Source: Collinsella sp. (lineage in GTDB: Bacteria > Actinomycetota > Coriobacteriia > Coriobacteriales > Coriobacteriaceae). From it: a DNA stretch of 6,420 bases. Both the position numbers and the translations under genes were made by a program. The stretch covers positions 1 to 6,420 of the forward strand of contig JAIJJM010000125.1 of the NCBI GenBank assembly GCA_022728415.1, given 5' to 3'. A model generated the notes under the pieces. That model saw only the letters and a program-made list of their open reading frames with translations, ran no database searches and was not told where the DNA came from. Every line of letters begins with the position of its first letter. Positions within the stretch are counted from its first letter, which is position 1. This document shows, piece by piece, positions 3,535 to 6,420 of this stretch.

Positions 3535-6333
3535 ATGTGGGGAAGTGAAAACAAACAAAATCTGGACGTACTGGATCCTGTGCAGTTGGTGCGTATCGAA
3601 GCGGTACACCGGGGGTTCCTTTACCAGCATCTTTACGCTGTAGGCTGCTTACTTTTGGCGCAGAGGGCTGCTATGGACTCAGTAACTGTCGAGCTTGATG
3701 AGGATATTGAGCTGAAATCCAAACAGGAACGTCTCTACATTCAGGTTAAAACCCGTTCAAAGCCTATTATGCCCAACGATGTGTCGGGGGCTCTGGAGCG
3801 ATTTGTAAAGCTCAGAAATGAGCATACTTCGGCAAACCGCGAAGGGGTGGCTTCTTTTGTGATTATTGTAAACCAGGCGCCTGGACCGCTGCTTCAGAAG
3901 ATGATTGACGATAAAAAGCTTCCTTCTGATGTTCTTATTGTCTGGCCCCAGTCGACAGCTGGACGTCATCCGGCACTTCCGCCCGCATGGAGTACTCTGG
4001 CTGATGCGGCCACATGGTGTATCGCAGAAGCAGAAAAGCTGAAATTTTCACTATTGTCCCCAGAATCCTTGATTTGGAAGTTAGCAGGGTTGGTTCAGCT
4101 TGCCGCCACCGGAGGCGATACCAATGGACAACATACGTTTTTCACGGAGGAACTTACTGAACTATTTGAACAGTTGATCGTTCAGCTACAGGACTTTCCT
4201 GCACCACCAGCACTGTACCGCCCACAAAACGAAGAACCTTCTCTCACATCTGGTGAGCGGATCCGTATCCTTTGTGGACTCTCAGGTGCAGGCAAGACAG
4301 CTTGGGCCGCACAGGCCGCATTACACTCCACTGCACTTTGTGCTTATTACGACACCGGTGATCTTCCCGGTCCAGCTCTGGCCAGTACGCTGGTGCGCGA
4401 GATGGCTGCTAGATTTACAGCCCGTGACCAAGACGGTTTGCGCAGGATTTTGCTCCCCGGTGCCAGTGGTTTTGAGGCTCTTAGGAGTTTTGATACCTAC
4501 CTGAAAGAGCAGGGTACCACCTTGGTGCTGGTTCTGGATAACGCCCATCGTGTACCTGCGGAAAATCTACGGGATGTTCTGAATGCAACTACACATATTC
4601 GTTTTGTGCTGTTGTGCCAGCCTCACGAAAACGTTCGCGAACTGGAGGTCATGACGGGGCTACAGCGCGAGGGCCTGCAGGGATGGAATCTCGATACGGT
4701 AGCTGTCGTTGTAAACGATATCGGAGGATTTGCCACCGCTATGGGATACGAGCAGCTACGGGCTTACACTGGTGGTCTTCCCCTGTATGTAGAGAGCGCC
4801 GCAAAAATCGCCGTTTCTGATTATGAGCGTAGTGTCGATGCTCTGTGTGCTGAACTCCAGCAACAAACCCATACTGCGGAAACCGCCCAAGAAATTATTC
4901 TGTCACGTGTATTTCAGGGATTTGAATCACTACTTCAGAGCGCGCTGGCATTGTTCAGTCTCTCTGACGTAGGGCTGAGTCGCGAAGAGATTTCTACGCT
5001 CCTAATCAATTCGCTGAACATTTCACCAAGCAGTGCGGCTTCTTTAATTAGGAAAATGCGCGCTACTGGCACTATTGAAATTTATGGAAACCAGACCCTG
5101 AAGGTACATGATGCTGTCAGGGGGCTAGGACTGCAACATCTGGAACTGATGGATCAGGGTATATCGAACAAAGCGCTACTAGCGCTGAAAGACCTTTTAG
5201 TTGAAAGTCTTCATAATACCCGCAATACAAAACGGTTATCGTTGTTGACTCAACTTTATATTAAGCTCAATGATGTCACGACGTTGATCGAACTCTCAGG
5301 CCAAGAAATGTTTTATGAGATGGGCGTGACGGTCGACATTCTTGCAAGCTTGGAGCGTGCTGCAACATCGGACTTATTGGGACCTGTTCATAAATTCTGG
5401 GCATTGGATGGCCTTGTTTTCGTTGAGCTTAAAGACGGAATATCCGACCACATTGCTCAGAGGTTAAACATCATGGGAGCTTTACTTGCGGAGCACAAGT
5501 TCGGCTATCAAGAAGAGATGGCCTATGCAATGAAACGAATGTTATTTTCGGCAGAAAGCAATGATGCACGAGAAGTTCAAAAGCTGGCACAGGAAGTCCG
5601 CCCCCAACTCCCAGATGAAGAACATAAACGCATCTTTGACTACAACCATGCCATTGCACTCTGGAGATTAAAAAAACTCAAGGATGCTGAAACATTAAGC
5701 TGTAATGTTATACAAGGGTACTATTCTTTATTTGGTATCACACCTGCTGATGTCATAGGAAAAAACGCCGACGCATTATGGAAAACTATTAATCATTCCG
5801 AAAATATGCAGGAACACTTTAAACATATGGCTGATGCTCTGGAGTTGCTGGCCAGAATTCGTGATGCGCAGGGAAAACTGTCACCATTACTGCGTATTCA
5901 TTCGATGAAGTTCTACAATCTGGCCATGGCCCCGGAATCCATGGTTAGGGTGGGCCAAGATCTGGCGGATGAGTTTGTTGCCATAAAGGATTACGACGGT
6001 GCCAAGGAAGTCATGGAGCAACATGTCCTGCCGGTTGTCAATGAGGCAGGTCTAGTACACCGACTGATTCAGGTTCGAAGCCAGTACGCAGTCATATTGG
6101 CACTATCGGGTCAGCATAAAGCAGCTGATGTCGAAATGCAGCGCCTTGCTCCCTATATCGAAGGCCTCACAGGTGTACAGCGTCAAGAAATCCAAAATCA
6201 ATCAAATTACATCGTACAGCTTGCCCATAAAGCAGCAAAGACTAAATTAACTGAAGTTTTTGGTGCGGTCGGCCGGAATGAACAATGCCCCTGTGGCTCG
6301 GGAATAAAGTACAAAAAATGTCACGGTGCCTGA
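3535..6333 (+). CDS. Putative anti-phage STAND NTPase with DUF4297-like nuclease and SEC-C motif
   Basis: A 932-residue protein. Residues 20-165: a DUF4297/Cap4-like PD-(D/E)XK domain, with the family's early GFLYQ (27-31), acidic DEDIE (55-59) and QVK (70-72), so D57, Q70 and K72 are probable active-site residues. Residues 243-420: STAND NTPase with Walker A GLSGAGKT (248-255), Walker B VLVLD (331-335, followed by NAH) and the GLP motif (414-416). About 470-530: winged helix ending in VHDAVR (524-529). About 535-900: helical, TPR-like sensor region. 913-932: SEC-C zinc motif with ligands C918, C920, C929, H930. By analogy with Avs proteins it would sense an invading-phage component, oligomerise and cut DNA; the trigger is unknown. 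At 932 residues it is much shorter than typical Avs2-4. The gene is isolated, with its own leader, and sits as cargo behind the replication genes. All motifs are intact. Confidence 0.8.
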   Translation: MWGSENKQNLDVLDPVQLVRIEAVHRGFLYQHLYAVGCLLLAQRAAMDSVTVELDEDIELKSKQERLYIQVKTRSKPIMPNDVSGALERFVKLRNEHTSANREGVASFVIIVNQAPGPLLQKMIDDKKLPSDVLIVWPQSTAGRHPALPPAWSTLADAATWCIAEAEKLKFSLLSPESLIWKLAGLVQLAATGGDTNGQHTFFTEELTELFEQLIVQLQDFPAPPALYRPQNEEPSLTSGERIRILCGLSGAGKTAWAAQAALHSTALCAYYDTGDLPGPALASTLVREMAARFTARDQDGLRRILLPGASGFEALRSFDTYLKEQGTTLVLVLDNAHRVPAENLRDVLNATTHIRFVLLCQPHENVRELEVMTGLQREGLQGWNLDTVAVVVNDIGGFATAMGYEQLRAYTGGLPLYVESAAKIAVSDYERSVDALCAELQQQTHTAETAQEIILSRVFQGFESLLQSALALFSLSDVGLSREEISTLLINSLNISPSSAASLIRKMRATGTIEIYGNQTLKVHDAVRGLGLQHLELMDQGISNKALLALKDLLVESLHNTRNTKRLSLLTQLYIKLNDVTTLIELSGQEMFYEMGVTVDILASLERAATSDLLGPVHKFWALDGLVFVELKDGISDHIAQRLNIMGALLAEHKFGYQEEMAYAMKRMLFSAESNDAREVQKLAQEVRPQLPDEEHKRIFDYNHAIALWRLKKLKDAETLSCNVIQGYYSLFGITPADVIGKNADALWKTINHSENMQEHFKHMADALELLARIRDAQGKLSPLLRIHSMKFYNLAMAPESMVRVGQDLADEFVAIKDYDGAKEVMEQHVLPVVNEAGLVHRLIQVRSQYAVILALSGQHKAADVEMQRLAPYIEGLTGVQRQEIQNQSNYIVQLAHKAAKTKLTEVFGAVGRNEQCPCGSGIKYKKCHGA
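4204..4211 (-). other. Chi site, minus strand
   Basis: CCACCAGC, the complement of Chi, inside the NTPase gene and opposite in orientation to the two copies in ydaT. It may be incidental. Confidence 0.5.
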
Positions 6334-6420
6334 GTCTTTGTACGACCATGCGGGCCTTATTGTTTTGCTATTGCTCTTATGGTTCGCCTTTCTGATTGAT
6401 TTCATATTGGCGAGGTGACG
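6334..6420 (+). other. Downstream spacer ending in a probable RBS
   Basis: 87 bases without a complete gene or a convincing hairpin terminator. The last bases (GAGGTGA at 6412-6418, then CG) look like the ribosome binding site of a rightward gene whose start would be just past the window. The pattern resembles GAGGTTGACG before the ATG at 82. The accessory gene therefore seems to be followed closely by the phage's next gene. Confidence 0.35.

Noticed and set aside
6334..6420. Terminator after the NTPase gene
   Set aside because: Only a loose pairing of CGACCAT with ATGGTTCG over a long loop without a following T-run could be drawn.

Overview
The window looks like the immunity, early-control and replication region of a lambdoid prophage of an enterobacterium (Escherichia/Salmonella group), carrying a large accessory gene. 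The phage genes match, from memory, families of the E. coli Rac, Qin and CP-933 prophages and the Salmonella Gifsy prophages (YdfA/DUF1391, YdaS, YdaT, DUF977). Host and phage assignments rest on recalled protein families and gene order, not on a database search.

Layout: 1-246 (minus strand) is the start of a leftward early operon, with the 5' end of an unrecognised small gene and a YdfA-like DUF1391 gene, read from a PL-like promoter at 429-457. A CI-type repressor gene (512-931, minus) faces a Cro-like YdaS gene (1032-1313, plus). Six copies of TACC-N4-GGTA, two by PL and four between repressor and ydaS, look like the shared operators. ydaS overlaps a YdaT (CII-equivalent) gene (1297-1722). 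A perfect TTGATT-N6-AATCAA palindrome, the site reported for YdaT of CP-933P, spans the ydaT start codon. An O-like replication initiator follows (1794-2855). Inside it are two clusters of GTCACG iterons at 10-11 bp pitch, the second next to an A-rich repeat, as in a lambda-type origin within gene O. A DUF977 winged-helix gene (2896-3312) ends the recognisable phage part.

After a 222-bp AT-rich spacer with its own candidate promoter and inverted repeat comes the most unusual gene (3535-6333): a 932-residue protein with an N-terminal DUF4297/Cap4-like PD-(D/E)XK nuclease-type domain, a central STAND NTPase, a helical repeat-like region and a C-terminal SEC-C zinc motif. This is the architecture of a single-protein anti-phage sensor-effector. 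The arrangement suggests that the prophage protects its host with it from the slot after the replication genes. The window ends in what looks like the ribosome binding site of the next phage gene.

How the parts work together (inference): in the lysogen the repressor holds PL and PR shut through the TACC-N4-GGTA sites and makes its own mRNA, apparently leaderless. It has no peptidase domain, so induction probably needs an antirepressor instead of RecA-driven cleavage. When PR opens, YdaS, YdaT, the initiator and the DUF977 protein are made. The NTPase gene would be silent in a lysogen if it relied on PR, so a promoter in its own leader is expected.
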